In this document: in pieces, positions 17,961 through 26,081 of the stretch
How positions within the stretch are numbered: position 1 is the stretch's first letter
Layout: each line of letters starts with the position of its first letter
Assembly: GCF_900460315.1 (NCBI RefSeq)
Contig: NZ_UHIO01000001.1
Coordinates: 1-64,000 of the forward strand
Origin: Veillonella criceti
Lineage (GTDB): Bacteria; Bacillota; Negativicutes; Veillonellales; Veillonellaceae
DNA: 64,000 nucleotides
Reading direction: 5' to 3'
Notes under the pieces: generated by a model
The model's database searches: none
Told to the model about the DNA's origin: nothing
Seen by the model: the letters and a program-made list of their open reading frames with translations, nothing else
Program-made: the position numbers and the translations under genes

Positions 17961-18001
17961 TGTTTTATTTTGACTACATATTAAAGCCTTATCAAATAAG
18001 A

Positions 18002-19372
18002 TTAGAATTTGTAGTTTAATTCTGCACGGTAGAAGTCACCAAGGTCATTGCCATCTTGATCTTCGCCGTTAAATGCCCAGTAGCCAGAAAGACCTACGTT
18101 TTCAGCCAATGCATAATCTACTGTAGCCATCCAAGCTTTGTAATCGCTATTATATGGGTTATTCCAAGTGGAGCTAATTACAGGAGAATGTTTAGCTAAA
18201 TCAAAGTATTGAACTTTAACACCCCAAGTACCTTGTTCTTTGATGTTATAGTTGCCAAAACCAATACCTGCAATCCAAGCATCATTGCCATCATTTTCAC
18301 CATCAGTGGCAATTTTTTTACCAAATGCTTCAATTGTATCGTCAGAGAATGTAGCATATTCGCCACCAATCCAAACTTTATCGAATTGAAGATCTAAGGA
18401 ACCACCATAGATATCAGTGTCAATATCTTTATTACCAAAAGCGTAGAAACCACCTAAAGTTGCATGTTCACCTAAATTACCTTTAACTTGTAACAACGTT
18501 ACAGTTGGGTTAGTTTTAGTAGTGTTATTTTCGAAATCAACACCAGCATCTTGGATGAAGAAGTCGTCTTCTAAATCACTGTTATCATAGTTCTGGAATA
18601 GATTACCAGTTTGGAAAGAACCATAAGCAGCTAAAGCTTGAATCTTACCATTATCGTATGCTAAAGCAGCACCATCAAAAGTATCATCGTAAATTAAGCC
18701 ATTACCAACAACTGCACCAAAACGACCAATTACAGCACTAGTGTCTTCACCAAATTGATGAGCAACATATACACGATCAAAAGTTACATCACCAGAATCG
18801 TTAGCGTTATGGAATTCACCTGAGCCAACTAAACGTACTACTGCAGAAGTATTATCATTTACGTTAGCATTGAATTGTACACGACCACGGAAGTCAAATT
18901 TGGATTTTTTATCTTTATCGCCTTTTACAACATCTTCGTCTTTATCATTAACATCCCAATGAGCGAAGTTACCTTTATCTTCAAAACCTTGGAAACGAAG
19001 ACGAGCATCACCAGTAACTTTTACGTTACCAACTTTGTTTTCCAAAGTAGCAACACGAACGCCCAAGTTGTTTAATTCGCTGGAGAATTCGTCAGCTAAA
19101 CGGTTAATCAAAGCTTGTTGTTCAGCGTTTGCACGAGCTTCGTTAGCCATAGCTTTAGCTACCATTTGAGCCATTTCGTAACGAGTGATGTTGTTCTGGC
19201 CTTTGAAAGTGCCATCTGGGTAACCGTTGATTACACCAGCTGCTGCTAATTGAGCTACGCTCTGGTATGCCCAATCGTTAGGAGTTACATCGGAGAATGG
19301 GTTAGCTGCGAATGCAGTTGTTACGCCAAGTACAGCTGTTGCTGCAAATACGGCTGCAAAACGTTTTTTCAT
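18002..19372 (-). CDS. SLH-domain outer-membrane porin (OmpM-like), copy 3, behind the recombinase gene
   Basis: 456 residues with the same architecture as copies 1 and 2: signal peptide, SLH domain, helical linker, and a beta-barrel ending in YRAELNYKF. The first 361 bases of the unit, from the ribosome site, match porin 2 exactly. The barrel then differs, for example with a charged DVNDKDEDVVKGDKDKK loop near residue 140. Only 34 bases separate it from the stop of the serine recombinase, and it lacks the conserved leader and promoter seen before copies 1 and 2. It is therefore silent or dependent on recombinase transcription in this orientation. Its terminator is displaced by ISL3 copy B. 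Confidence 0.93.
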   Translation of the reverse strand: MKKRFAAVFAATAVLGVTTAFAANPFSDVTPNDWAYQSVAQLAAAGVINGYPDGTFKGQNNITRYEMAQMVAKAMANEARANAEQQALINRLADEFSSELNNLGVRVATLENKVGNVKVTGDARLRFQGFEDKGNFAHWDVNDKDEDVVKGDKDKKSKFDFRGRVQFNANVNDNTSAVVRLVGSGEFHNANDSGDVTFDRVYVAHQFGEDTSAVIGRFGAVVGNGLIYDDTFDGAALAYDNGKIQALAAYGSFQTGNLFQNYDNSDLEDDFFIQDAGVDFENNTTKTNPTVTLLQVKGNLGEHATLGGFYAFGNKDIDTDIYGGSLDLQFDKVWIGGEYATFSDDTIEAFGKKIATDGENDGNDAWIAGIGFGNYNIKEQGTWGVKVQYFDLAKHSPVISSTWNNPYNSDYKAWMATVDYALAENVGLSGYWAFNGEDQDGNDLGDFYRAELNYKF

Positions 19373-19386
19373 TGTAATTACCCCTT
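19026..19386 (-). repeat. Right copy of the 361-bp perfect inverted repeat
   Basis: The exact reverse complement of 10862-11222. The outer boundary falls at the porin 3 ribosome site (AAGGGGTAATTAC), 20 bases after the recombinase stop. Just outside, the right copy reads GTACCCT and the left TTACCGA, so a short TACC is also shared. Confidence 0.93.
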
Positions 19387-19406
19387 AGGGTACGATAATA
19401 GGAAAA

Positions 19407-20744
19407 TTATATAGTATGGTGTTTTAACTTGATGTTTTCATGAGTAATCAATAATGTAGTAGGGAGTGTAACTTCTTCTACCCACCAATGCCAATATTGA
19501 TATTGATTGGCACGAACCCAATTAGGATATTGTTGATGACAGTACCAATAGAAATGCATTGGAAAGTTGGATGGTTTCAATTCTTGCGAATTAGTAGCGA
19601 TTAGTGTAAGTGGTGTAACTGCTTTTGGTAACAAGGTAGGTAAGAGTGTTAGTAAGTTTTTTTCGATAAGCGATTCCTTATATAGGGTCTTATTAGGGCA
19701 TGTGAGCGCTTTATGATGGCTTTGTGGACATTGATAGTAAATATAATGAGTGCCTTTATAGTGACGTGTTAGACCAACTAATTTATGATTACAATGAGGG
19801 CAGCGTAATAATCCTTTAAATAAATATTTACATGGTATTGTATATTTGGCATATGTATTATTGTTTTCATGTCTATTTTCAGTAGTATTGGTTATATTTG
19901 ATGGAGGATGCAGTGGTGCTGTGGCACTTGCCATAAGAGGTGAGATTATATTATTAGCACAAGATAAGGGAGATGAGATTGTTTTAGACGACGCGTTTTT
20001 TAATAGTTGTTGTACGGTTTCAAATGTTTGTTTATCTATAATGCCGGTTGTATAGTTTTTAATACCGTAAAAGGTGCCGATATATCTTTCATTCCTTAAT
20101 AATTTAGATATCGCTGGATAGGAACGATGAATATTGTGAATATTGGCTAGATAGTGCATAGTTTTATGAATGGAATGGGTGTTTAGATAGTATTGAAAAA
20201 TATCTCGAATGATAGGGGCTTGGGCATTTTGAATGATATGCTTATTAGCTATGCTGTAGCCGATAGGCAGTTTACCTGAAATTACTTCGCGTCGTTTAAT
20301 CTTGTCGGCAAAGACGAAATGAATACGCTCAGAAGTTGTATCTGATTCATTCTGAGCGATAGAGAGTTTGATATTTAGATATAAACGGCCTTGAGCTGTA
20401 TGGGTATTATATTCCTCTTCCGTAGTTTCCCAAATTACATTATGCTGGTCTAATAGAGCTTGGTAGGTGTAGTAATCGGATACGTTGCGAAACCATCGAT
20501 CAAGTTTGATGAAAAGGATACAATCAATGTGACCGGCTTTTATATCACGAAGCATACGAGCAAATTCCTTACGACGCCCAGGGCAGCTACGGGCTGTAAC
20601 ACCTTCATCTCGATAGTAATCGACAATTTGGTAATGGTGTTCGTTAGCATATTGACGCAAACGGTTTTCTTGTGCTTGTAAAGAATAGCCTTTCATAGCT
20701 TGTTCTTCATGAGATACACGAATATAGAGAGCAACACGTTTCAT
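19407..20744 (-). CDS. Large serine recombinase (resolvase N-terminal, recombinase and zinc-ribbon domains)
   Basis: About 445 residues from the ATG at 20744; the in-frame TTG at 20762 is an alternative, and neither has a clear ribosome site. The catalytic domain begins VALYIRVSHEEQ, with the nucleophile Ser11, and includes GYSLQAQENRL, RDEGVTARS.PGRREFARML-like residues and DCILFIKLDRWFRN. A recombinase domain follows (AQAPIIRDIFQYYL ... RNERYIGTFYG), then a zinc ribbon CPHCNHKLVGL...YYQCPQ (about residues 310-345). The family performs site-specific integration, excision or inversion. No other phage or conjugation genes are nearby, and it abuts porin 3, which favours a role in DNA inversion at this locus. 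Confidence 0.9.
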   Translation of the reverse strand: MKRVALYIRVSHEEQAMKGYSLQAQENRLRQYANEHHYQIVDYYRDEGVTARSCPGRRKEFARMLRDIKAGHIDCILFIKLDRWFRNVSDYYTYQALLDQHNVIWETTEEEYNTHTAQGRLYLNIKLSIAQNESDTTSERIHFVFADKIKRREVISGKLPIGYSIANKHIIQNAQAPIIRDIFQYYLNTHSIHKTMHYLANIHNIHRSYPAISKLLRNERYIGTFYGIKNYTTGIIDKQTFETVQQLLKNASSKTISSPLSCANNIISPLMASATAPLHPPSNITNTTENRHENNNTYAKYTIPCKYLFKGLLRCPHCNHKLVGLTRHYKGTHYIYYQCPQSHHKALTCPNKTLYKESLIEKNLLTLLPTLLPKAVTPLTLIATNSQELKPSNFPMHFYWYCHQQYPNWVRANQYQYWHWWVEEVTLPTTLLITHENIKLKHHTI

Positions 20745-20849
20745 AAGTATAGTGTAGGTCAATACAAATCAAACATTGATACCGCATCAAGGTGATTGTA
20801 TTGAACGCCTCCTTTCTTGAATACCGTATGCCACTCGTATTATTTGGGG

Positions 20850-20865
20850 AAGTTAAATTTAACTT
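20850..20865. repeat. 16-bp perfect palindrome upstream of the recombinase gene
   Basis: AAGTTAAATTTAACTT is a perfect palindrome about 105 bases upstream of the recombinase start, in an otherwise empty 300-base interval between divergent genes. It is a candidate repressor operator or recombinase binding site. Confidence 0.5.
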
Positions 20866-21042
20866 ACGTTAATAGCGGTAATTAGTAGTATAGTACTATG
20901 TTGATTGTATTCAAGATAGTCGAATAACGTAGTGGAATATGGTATACTTAGTTATAAGCTTTATGTTAAGACATAGTAATAAGAGGTTTATGAATAGCCT
21001 TAAAGAATATTGAATTATGAGTAAATGTATATGAGGATTATG

Positions 21043-21846
21043 ATGAGAGATTCTATAAAATTATTGGCCATTGATTTAGACGACACGCTAGTGCGTGATG
21101 ATAATACTATTTCAGAATATACACGTAAAATATTACAGCAAGCGCAAGATAAAGGCATTCAGATTGTGATTGCTACAGGTCGTATGTATCAGACGGCGCG
21201 ACCTGTGGGGCTAGCCTTAGGCTTGGGTGATTTGCCAATGATATTGTTTTCTGGTGGGTTAGTACAGCGTATTGAATCGGGTGAAAAACTATGGGAGCAA
21301 ACCATTCCTGTGCCGATTGCTAAAGAAATATTAGCATTAGCACGTGATAATGATTGGTATGTACAGTCATATGAAACGGATGCGCTATTAGTACATCATG
21401 AAACAGAGCAATCTCGTTTTTATGAGAAAACGGTAGGTGCTAAAGCAGTTTATATAGGCGATGATTTATATACTAATGTAACGGGCCCTAATAAATTGTT
21501 ATTTTTAGAAGAGCCGGCAAAGTTAGAAGTAATTTCTAAGTTATTGCAAGAGAAATATGGAGATGTGCTAGAAATTGTACGCAGTAAGGTGAATTTTTTA
21601 GAAATTAACTGTGGTCACTGTACTAAGGGCAGTACGCTAGCTAATATGGTGACAGACTTGGGATTACGGGCTAGCGAGGTGGTAGCCTTTGGGAATTCTC
21701 AAAATGATATATCCATGCTTGAATATGCGGGGACTGCTGTGGCGGTAGCGAATGCAGAAGATAATGTGAAAGCAATCGCTCAGATAGTTTGCCCCTCTAA
21801 TGAAGACGATGGCGTAGCCCATTGGATTGAAGAAAATATATTGTAA
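21043..21846 (+). CDS. Cof-type HAD-IIB family hydrolase
   Basis: 267 residues from the ATG at 21043, which has GAGG 6 bases upstream; ATGs at 21025 and 21040 are also in frame. HAD motif I is AIDLDDTLV (nucleophile Asp), motif II lies in VIATGR, a Lys motif in the KGSTLANMV region, and motif IV in VVAFGNSQNDISML. The long insert between motifs is the C2 cap of subfamily IIB. Members dephosphorylate sugar phosphates or cofactors such as FMN; the substrate cannot be told from sequence. It overlaps nothing and lies just before rapZ, 16 bases away. Confidence 0.88.
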   Translation: MRDSIKLLAIDLDDTLVRDDNTISEYTRKILQQAQDKGIQIVIATGRMYQTARPVGLALGLGDLPMILFSGGLVQRIESGEKLWEQTIPVPIAKEILALARDNDWYVQSYETDALLVHHETEQSRFYEKTVGAKAVYIGDDLYTNVTGPNKLLFLEEPAKLEVISKLLQEKYGDVLEIVRSKVNFLEINCGHCTKGSTLANMVTDLGLRASEVVAFGNSQNDISMLEYAGTAVAVANAEDNVKAIAQIVCPSNEDDGVAHWIEENIL

Positions 21847-21862
21847 TGAAAGGAGTTATATT

Positions 21863-22786
21863 GTGGAAGGGAAGTTTCGTTTGCTCATTGTAACAGGAAT
21901 GTCAGGCGCTGGTAAAACACAAGTTATGCAGGCCTTAGAAGATATGGGTTTCTTTTGTGTCGATAATTTGCCACCCGTATTAATTCCTAAATTTAGTAAT
22001 TTATGTCGCCAAGCAGGTGATCGTATCAATCGAGTCGCCTTGGTAGTGGATATTCGTGGTGGACAGTTTTTTGAAAGCTTGTCAGATGCTTTGACGGAAC
22101 TTAAAGAAATGCAAGTACCATATGAAATTGTGTTTATGGATGCGACTGATGAAACTTTAATTCGACGCTATAAAGAAAGTCGTCGAAGCCATCCGTTAGC
22201 ACCAGAGGGGCGTATTACGGTGGGGCTTAAAGAGGAGCGGAAGATTTTAAACTCGATACGCCCACGTGTAGATTATATTATTGATACGACTAATATGAAG
22301 ACGAGTCAGTTAAAAGCGTATTTAAAACAAAAGTTTTCACAGCTAGATGATAAGGAACAAGGGATTGCTGTGTCTGTTGTGAGCTTTGGTTTTAAGTATG
22401 GGATTCCATTGGATGCTGATATGGTGTGGGATGTACGATTCTTACCAAATCCATATTATAATCCAGAATTTCGTCATAAAACGGGGCGTGTGCCAGTGGT
22501 AAATCAATATATTCACTCTTTTGATATAACAGAACAGTTCCTAAGCACAATGTTTTCTACGATGGACTTTTTATTGCCTAATTATGAAAAAGAAGGAAAG
22601 AGTCAATTTGTAGTAGCCGTAGGTTGTACCGGGGGCATGCATCGTAGTGTAGCTATGGCAGAAGCCTTATATAATCATGTGCAGGCCTTAGGCTATCGGG
22701 CAACTATAGAGCATCGCGATATGTTTAAGAATAATGTAGAAGAAGATTGTAATCCACGGGAAGTAACAGCGGCAGAACTTATATAA
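21863..22786 (+). CDS. rapZ: RNase adapter protein / nucleotide-binding protein RapZ (YvcJ)
   Basis: 307 residues from a GTG at 21863 behind AAAGGAG, with spacing of 7. A Walker A motif GMSGAGKT lies at residues 12-19. DNLPP and a VVDIRGGQFF segment follow, and the C-terminal signature reads VAVGCTGGMHRSVAMAEAL. In E. coli RapZ guides RNase E to the GlmZ small RNA; in Firmicutes the YvcJ homologue binds GTP/ATP and its role is less clear. It heads the classic rapZ-yvcK-whiA cluster, which supports the call. Confidence 0.95.
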   Translation: MEGKFRLLIVTGMSGAGKTQVMQALEDMGFFCVDNLPPVLIPKFSNLCRQAGDRINRVALVVDIRGGQFFESLSDALTELKEMQVPYEIVFMDATDETLIRRYKESRRSHPLAPEGRITVGLKEERKILNSIRPRVDYIIDTTNMKTSQLKAYLKQKFSQLDDKEQGIAVSVVSFGFKYGIPLDADMVWDVRFLPNPYYNPEFRHKTGRVPVVNQYIHSFDITEQFLSTMFSTMDFLLPNYEKEGKSQFVVAVGCTGGMHRSVAMAEALYNHVQALGYRATIEHRDMFKNNVEEDCNPREVTAAELI

Positions 22787-22865
22787 ATGACCGTAGTAGA
22801 ATAGAGGAATACGAAGTAATTCCTAATTTATAACAAGCGATTATCCGCCTGGATAGGAGATAGAA

Positions 22866-24215
22866 ATGATACATATGTCTGGCTTCCGATGGTTGACCCC
22901 AGGTTTGAAGCTAAAGCGTTGGCTGGTGCTTTTTGGCCTTGGTATGCTCCTCGTTATTGTAGGGGTTGCACTTATGCTCAACTATGAATGGTTGTCCTAT
23001 TTTGAAGATTTATTTTTACAGTTTATTTATGAAACGACGGGTTCTTATAATTACACAACATTAGCTTCGGTAGGTTTCATTACGATTGTCTTAGGTATTG
23101 TCCTTATGACAATTGGTACCAGACGGGTCGGGAGTGCGGTTGTGCGTGCAATTATTCCAGCCGATACGGATAAAGTAGGGGATTATATTTTTCAAAATAT
23201 CCGCATGGCAAAAGGACCTAAAGTTGTCGTAATTGGTGGTGGTACTGGGTTATCCACATTATTGCGTGGCTTAAAAACACATACCTCTAATTTAACTGCT
23301 ATTGTAACCGTGGCTGATGATGGTGGCTCCTCTGGCCGATTGCGTGAAGACTTTAAGATGATAGCCCCTGGTGATTTGCGTAACTGTTTAGTGGCTTTAG
23401 CAGAAAAAGAAAGCCTTATGGAACAGTTATTTCGGTATCGTTTTGGTGGTGGTGGCGATTTAGCGGGTCACAGTTTTGGCAATTTATTCCTAACTGCGCT
23501 TACTCAAATTTTAGATGAAGATGTGGATAAGGCGTTAGAAGCATCGAGTAAAATTTTAAAAGTGCGCGGTCGTGTTATTCCCGCATCGATACAAAATATT
23601 GCACTTATGGCTGAAATGGAAGATGGTACGATTGTAGCAGGGGAAAGCCAGATTCCTAAGGCGAAGAAGAAAATTAAACGCTTATTTACAGAACCAGCTT
23701 CACCACAGCCTCAAGGAGCGGCTTTGCAAGCCATTGATGAAGCAGATGCTATTGTATTAGGGCCAGGTAGCTTATTCACGAGTATTATGCCAAATTTGCT
23801 AATAGAGAAGATTGCGGAACATATTAAGGCAGCTAAAGCGCCTAAATTTTATATTTGTAATGTTATGACACAGCCTGGTGAAACCGATGGATTTACAGCC
23901 GGCGATCATGTGGCAGCGGTGCAACGCTTAATCGGCCATGGCCTTATTGACACGGTAATTGTTAATGATGTGCCATTTGATGAAGCGGTCATTGAAAAAT
24001 ATAAAGCAGTTGGAGCAGAACCGGTACAAGTAGATACGGATAAATTATCTGAGTTAGGAGTGCGGACGGTGCGTGCTAGTTTGATACAGCACCCTGAAAC
24101 AGCCGTTCATGACTCTGAACGGCTTGGCAAAGTTGTTATGGATGTGATTTATGCGATGCAGTCTGGTTTAGAGCCGCACATTTTAGAGTATTATTTAAAA
24201 CGTGAAGATCGATAA
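22866..24215 (+). CDS. yvcK: Gluconeogenesis factor YvcK family (CofD-like fold), membrane-anchored form
   Basis: 449 residues with an AGGAG site 7 bases before the ATG. Two hydrophobic segments near residues 17-40 and 60-85 form an N-terminal membrane anchor not found in the short Bacillus YvcK. The CofD/YvcK core follows: VVVIGGGTGLSTLLRGLK, VTVADDGGSSGRLR, PGDLRNCLVALAE and IVLGPGSLFTSI. In Bacillus the family binds UDP-sugars and is needed for wall synthesis on gluconeogenic carbon. The extended form is common in Negativicutes and Clostridia. It sits between rapZ and whiA. Confidence 0.93.
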   Translation: MIHMSGFRWLTPGLKLKRWLVLFGLGMLLVIVGVALMLNYEWLSYFEDLFLQFIYETTGSYNYTTLASVGFITIVLGIVLMTIGTRRVGSAVVRAIIPADTDKVGDYIFQNIRMAKGPKVVVIGGGTGLSTLLRGLKTHTSNLTAIVTVADDGGSSGRLREDFKMIAPGDLRNCLVALAEKESLMEQLFRYRFGGGGDLAGHSFGNLFLTALTQILDEDVDKALEASSKILKVRGRVIPASIQNIALMAEMEDGTIVAGESQIPKAKKKIKRLFTEPASPQPQGAALQAIDEADAIVLGPGSLFTSIMPNLLIEKIAEHIKAAKAPKFYICNVMTQPGETDGFTAGDHVAAVQRLIGHGLIDTVIVNDVPFDEAVIEKYKAVGAEPVQVDTDKLSELGVRTVRASLIQHPETAVHDSERLGKVVMDVIYAMQSGLEPHILEYYLKREDR

Positions 24216-24267
24216 TGATTTAGATTATTAATGATTTTGGGGATTTGAAGAGAGAAAGGAGGAGCCT

Positions 24268-25212
24268 ATGTCATTCGCAGAGGATGTAAAAAATGAATTG
24301 TGTCAGTACAAGAATGAAGATACGCTATCGGCTAAAGTAGAAGCATCTTGTTTATTGCGTATGGGAGGCTCTTTGCTTCTTGGAAGTCAAGGTCGTGTAG
24401 GTATTCGTCTTGCCACGGCTAATAACGCGGTGGCAAGACGAGTTTTATCTATTTTACGAGCTCATTATGCGCTACATACGTCAGTATTGATTCGTCGTGG
24501 TTTAAATTTGCGTAAGAAAAATGTGTATACATTGACGGTGGAACCAACAGTAGAAGGGCGAGCCGCATTAGAAGATTTAGCTCTATGGCCGATGGATATA
24601 GATTTACCGGAAGCTTGGCTTACGACGATGGAGACGCGTCGTGCTTTTTTGCGGGGTGCTTTTTTAGGTGGCGGTTCAGTAAATAAACCAGAAAGTGATT
24701 ATCATCTAGAGTTTATGACAGGAAATGAACATTTTGCCCATGAAATTGTAAAGGTCCTTCGTCTTTTCCATATTATAGCTCGCGTAACAGAGCGCAAAGA
24801 AGCGTATGTCGTATATATTAAAGAAGGCGATGCGGTGACTGATTGTCTACAAATTATGGGGGCACAGTCAGCCTTGATGTCTTTTGAAACCGTTCGTGTA
24901 GTTAAGAATGTACGCAATCAGATTAATCGTCAAGTTAATTGTGAAACGGCGAATCTTCAGAAGACAGTAAATGCAGCTGTCCGTCAACTAGAAAGTATTC
25001 GCATTATTGAACGGCATCAACCGTTACGAGATTTACCACCCAAATTATTAGAAGTAGCACAACTACGTTTAGATAATCCTGATTCAAGTTTACAAGAATT
25101 AATGGAGCTTATGGAGGGGCGTATTTCTAAATCGGGCATAGGGCATCGTTTTAGAAAATTAGAAAAAATGGCACTATCATATGAGCCTATGGGATTAGAG
25201 GAGTTTATGTAA
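24268..25212 (+). CDS. whiA: DNA-binding protein WhiA
   Basis: 314 residues starting behind AAAGGAGG. An N-terminal LAGLIDADG-like domain (SFAEDVKNELC, RRAFLRGAFLGGGSVNKPESDYHLEF) is followed by a C-terminal helix-turn-helix (LQELMELMEGRISKSGIGHRFRKLEKMA). In Gram-positive bacteria WhiA affects cell division, chromosome segregation or sporulation genes. Its position as third gene of rapZ-yvcK-whiA is conserved. Length is typical and no lesion is seen. Confidence 0.95.
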   Translation: MSFAEDVKNELCQYKNEDTLSAKVEASCLLRMGGSLLLGSQGRVGIRLATANNAVARRVLSILRAHYALHTSVLIRRGLNLRKKNVYTLTVEPTVEGRAALEDLALWPMDIDLPEAWLTTMETRRAFLRGAFLGGGSVNKPESDYHLEFMTGNEHFAHEIVKVLRLFHIIARVTERKEAYVVYIKEGDAVTDCLQIMGAQSALMSFETVRVVKNVRNQINRQVNCETANLQKTVNAAVRQLESIRIIERHQPLRDLPPKLLEVAQLRLDNPDSSLQELMELMEGRISKSGIGHRFRKLEKMALSYEPMGLEEFM

Positions 25213-25291
25213 ATATATTTTAGAATAGTTAATAGTTATATAGTGACTACTAGTGTATAATTAAATTGAGAAGAGGTAAGGAGGCGTTACT

Positions 25292-25591
25292 ATGGTTCAA
25301 AATTTAGATGTAATTAAAATTAAGGCATTACCAATTTTGAAAGAAGCTAATGTTTCCTCGGCTTATATATTTGGTTCTCATGCTAGAGGTGAAGCTACAG
25401 AGTTCAGTGATATAGACTTATTAATTGATTATGGTGCTAGTACAAAATCAATGTTTGAGCTTTCAGAATTAAAATATAAATTAGCAAAAGCATTAAACAA
25501 ATCTGTTGATTTAGTTTCTACAAATTCATTACGCAATGATTATTTTTCTAAACAAATTAATAAAGACAAAATTTGCATTTTAGGTGAATAA
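25292..25591 (+). CDS. MNT-type nucleotidyltransferase antitoxin (MntA-like)
   Basis: 99 residues with an AAGGAGG site. The minimal nucleotidyltransferase motif G-S-X10-D-X-D is present at residues 28-42 (GSHARGEATEFSDID). In characterised pairs the MNT protein adds AMP to a Tyr in the RX4HXY motif of its HEPN partner and silences that RNase. The partner gene follows one base after the stop but is broken. The antitoxin looks complete. It could also be a stand-alone nucleotidyltransferase, but the neighbour makes the TA reading most likely. Confidence 0.88.
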   Translation: MVQNLDVIKIKALPILKEANVSSAYIFGSHARGEATEFSDIDLLIDYGASTKSMFELSELKYKLAKALNKSVDLVSTNSLRNDYFSKQINKDKICILGE

Positions 25592-25592
25592 T

Positions 25593-25973
25593 ATGAATAA
25601 AGATAAAAATAATATTATTCAATCGATATATTATATTGAGAGACTAATATTGTTAACGAATTGATTTAAAACTGAAGACGAGTTTTTATATCAAGATGAA
25701 TTAATAAAAGATGGCGTAGTGTTAGGGATACAAACTATTTGCGAGTATGCCAATAAAATAAGTTTAGATGTAAAACATAAGTATCCCCATATCCCGTGGC
25801 GTGCTATTGCGGATTAACGTAATATTATTTCTCATGATTATGGACGAGTTGATTATAAGTCAATCTGGAAGACATTTGAAGTGGATATACCAGTTTTGCA
25901 AAAGTCATTAGAAAATTTATTGAAGGAAGAATTTGGTGAAGAGTATTCTAAAATAAAAGAAGAGCTTAATTAA
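25593..25973 (+). pseudogene. HEPN-domain toxin (HepT-like), two in-frame nonsense codons
   Basis: A single frame runs from the ATG at 25593 to the stop at 25971-25973 (126 codons). It is interrupted by TGA at codon 24 (25662-25664) and TAA at codon 75 (25815-25817). Read through, the sequence is a typical HEPN protein, with the catalytic RX4HXY motif as RNIISHDY at residues 76-83. The second stop lies directly before the catalytic Arg. Unlike the trmK/nif3 region, no indel is needed, so these look like true point mutations. The RNase toxin is predicted to be dead while the antitoxin survives. Confidence 0.85.
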
Positions 25974-26081
25974 ATAGTTGTAGGCCTTATGAAAATTCTC
26001 ATTAAGATGTGGATTTATTATGAGGTCTTTTTCTATGTTATACTAAAGAGGTAGTTATTGTGTTTTAATAGGAGGTTAGAT

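Noticed and set aside
19407-20744. Serine recombinase as a prophage or conjugative-element integrase
   Set aside because: No phage, relaxase or attachment-site structure lies nearby; the adjacent features are porins and IS. It cannot be fully excluded without flanking comparisons.
25662-25664. TGA in the HEPN gene as selenocysteine
   Set aside because: No hairpin resembling a bacterial SECIS follows, the residue is not in a redox site, and a second stop (TAA) occurs downstream.
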